Source: CAYYJM01 sp964471755 (GTDB lineage Bacteria; Planctomycetota; Planctomycetia; Gemmatales; Gemmataceae). Taken from it: 16,946 nt of DNA. The DNA lies in the NCBI GenBank assembly GCA_964471755.1, contig CAYYJM010000131.1:1-16946 (forward strand), in the 5' to 3' direction. Positions 16,401-16,946 of this stretch are shown piece after piece. Both the position numbers and the translations under genes were made by a program. The stretch's first letter is position 1; each line of letters opens with the position of its first letter. The notes beneath the pieces are model-generated. The model saw only the letters and a list, made by a program, of their open reading frames with translations. It was not told where the DNA came from and searched no databases.

Positions 16401-16946
16401 TCGTCCGGCTCGGGCGTGGCCAGCAGGATGTTGGCCGGCTTGAGGTCACGATGGATGATGCCGGCGTCGTGGGCTCGCTGAACGGCGTCACAGAGCAGGG
16501 CGAGCAGCTCGGCCGCGCTGCGCGGTGGCAGCGGGTTGGCAGCGATTGCCTCGCGCAGGTTGCCGCGATCCATGTATTCCAGGGCGGCGAACGGCAGGCC
16601 GTTGTGTTCGCCCACCTCCCAGACGCGGACGATGTGCGGATGAGCCACGCGCGCGATGGCCTGGTTCTCGGTGCGGAAGCGGAGCAGATCGCTCGGCCGG
16701 GCCTGGGCACCGGCGGCGATGACCTTCAGCGCGACGATCCGCTGGCTATCGAGATGCCGGGCCTTGTAGACGACGCCCATGCCGCCGTAGCCGAGCAACT
16801 GGAGGATCTCGTAGCCTGGCAGGGTCGGTTCGGGCACGACGGGCGAATCGCTGGCCCCGTTGACCGGCTCGGCCGTGGAGACCGGCCGGGCCGAGTCGCC
16901 GGGCGGAGTGGTATCGCGCAACGAGAACAGCTCGACGCCCTGGCCA
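13424..16946 (-). CDS. Receptor-like Ser/Thr protein kinase with YD-like repeats and PDZ-like end (5' end cut)
   Basis: A protein of at least about 1170 residues; the frame is open to the right edge, so its start is outside (numbers below count from codon 16921). The cytoplasmic kinase domain (37-312) has the GYGGMG loop, VALK with K66, E85, HRDLKPAN with D159, DFG with D192 and APE (219-221), so it should be active and is of the PknB/Hanks type. One membrane helix follows (about 339-356). Outside are about 15 degenerate repeats (536-1048) of the YDxxGxxxE...FDxxGKP type, related to RHS/YD repeats. The end (about 1070-1130) resembles half a PDZ domain: ARDVLLRYEGRDIV and KPLVILRDGEELEVMVPSGP. 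Family knowledge suggests an envelope sensor; the ligand is unknown. It lies upstream of htrA in the same direction. A 756-codon open frame on the other strand is a shadow. Confidence 0.92.
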   Translation of the reverse strand, partial: GQGVELFSLRDTTPPGDSARPVSTAEPVNGASDSPVVPEPTLPGYEILQLLGYGGMGVVYKARHLDSQRIVALKVIAAGAQARPSDLLRFRTENQAIARVAHPHIVRVWEVGEHNGLPFAALEYMDRGNLREAIAANPLPPRSAAELLALLCDAVQRAHDAGIIHRDLKPANILLATPEPDDPLLASATVRLLGVPRVSDFGLAKQIDGDGANTRTGAVLGTPSYMAPEQAEGRTKYVGPTTDVYSLGAILYECLTGQPPFHGETVMETLDQVRHEEPVPPSRLRPDLPRDLETICLKCLRKNPTDRYASARDLGADLRRYLAGQPIHARPIPLWRRWGRQASRHPALVVMVVALLGLGLLLMQRFSWGGRPIEPLSGAEEIVYFAAVGRRNAALEGLHRLTPTEAQRRQRCFRFTLREGVVEKVDAIDWRGRTTTNHTVRTYLDRLPSWTVDRLNPTMGPIPVGPLASLVAPQGASLPESQVCTWEYQRDSSGRVQRERARDGANRVLWTFQISQFTDHGATGFYTDERGYPRARTGSGATHVELTFDPAGLLLETRYRSGTGKPRPDGEGIFGRRYRHDEYGLVRTEWMLDAADQPMLHAGGYARIERRWNAQGDLLETAYHDLQGKPALAFGFLVRSHTVHDADGNPLRREAFDLDDRLINIVRMKYDEHGHLLREENLDGDEKLVLLRLPGGYARREYAYDAEGNCIRLTNFDADGKPLPLRSLGCEVLEPAYDNQGRMIEVAFLDATGQPAPPNRESSRFRLRGDETRVHLRYNDRGQVIERRALGASGEPVLDAWGAARTTYDYNEDGRLTEEALFDRDGKPTRGNLRYARRHLEYRNGNLVSVSYFDSDGGFTRRPNRTSSDGLLDLVLLGSPENSRYPQAARLTLKYDDWGNIIQAKLLDRDGASAADPAGVAEVRSRYDDLGALAEVTTFGIKGLPIARPDGVARTTWSVDELGNVTEVATYGVEGKLIVPRAPMVDDPTGNPGAVRVTGVARHQRTFDGYNLVEERYFNANNQPTLGNLGYCRAVFRHGPDGRDVSSTYFDLKGQPVVTRAVVQRRSSWAIPGLRMPELQARDVLLRYEGRDIVCAWQFLEQKEREDQGGSKPLVILRDGEELEVMVPSGPVLRRSGSPFSGLRRETALLMLLTPGNLQANPFIGTWAADRLP
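13778..15316 (-). repeat. About 15 YD-like repeats in the kinase ectodomain
   Basis: Units of roughly 25-45 residues recur, each with a Tyr/Phe-Asp-x-x-Gly turn, a Glu-containing strand and a closing Asp-x-x-Gly-x-Pro, for example YNEDGRLTEEALFDRDGKP. Spacing is irregular and units are diverged at DNA level, so these are old protein repeats, not a recent tandem expansion. They should build an elongated beta structure outside the membrane. Confidence 0.8.

Overview
The window is GC-rich, densely coded DNA from a bacterium. It most resembles a planctomycete of the Gemmata type. This rests on several traits seen together: a Uma2-family protein with a long Glu/Arg-rich tail, a secreted ThuA-domain protein, a very large receptor-like Ser/Thr kinase with YD-like repeats and a PDZ-like end, a two-PDZ HtrA protease, and wide use of genes with weak or absent Shine-Dalgarno sites. 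The lineage is an inference; no rRNA or other marker gene is present.

Layout, left to right. (1) 1-1127, minus: an iron-dependent alcohol dehydrogenase cut by the left edge. (2) 1263-2228, plus: a Uma2-like nuclease-fold protein with six 14-residue tail repeats, converging with rpe (ribulose-phosphate 3-epimerase, 2230-2898, minus) one base away. (3) 3107-4006, plus: an exported ThuA-domain protein, converging across a hairpin with selD (4079-5134, minus). The selD gene carries an in-frame UGA at its catalytic position and is itself a selenoprotein gene; reading it as a stop would remove the active-site N-terminus. (4) 5209-10373, plus: a Tsr3/DTW-like RNA acp-transferase homologue, then an overlapping exbB-exbD pair and a 1091-residue membrane-anchored protein with a TolA-like helical region, a CBM9-like domain and a C-terminal beta-sandwich. 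(5) 10374-10571: a compound palindromic repeat of about 119 bp and a hairpin terminator. (6) 10572-11474, minus: two small unknown genes (one with a CxxC/CxxC zinc-binding pattern) behind a good sigma70-type promoter with phased A-tracts. (7) 11783-16946, minus: an HtrA-type protease downstream of the large receptor-like Ser/Thr kinase, which runs off the right edge.

How the genes may work together. ExbB, ExbD and the TolA-like protein overlap and should form one proton-motive-force-driven envelope machine whose periplasmic arm ends in a carbohydrate-binding-type domain instead of a TonB/TolA C-terminal domain. This is the best candidate for an undescribed system here. The kinase and HtrA genes are neighbours in the same direction and both carry PDZ-type modules, so an envelope-stress sensor and protease pair is plausible. 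SelD implies that the cell uses selenium (selenocysteine or selenouridine); selA, selB and selC are not in this window.
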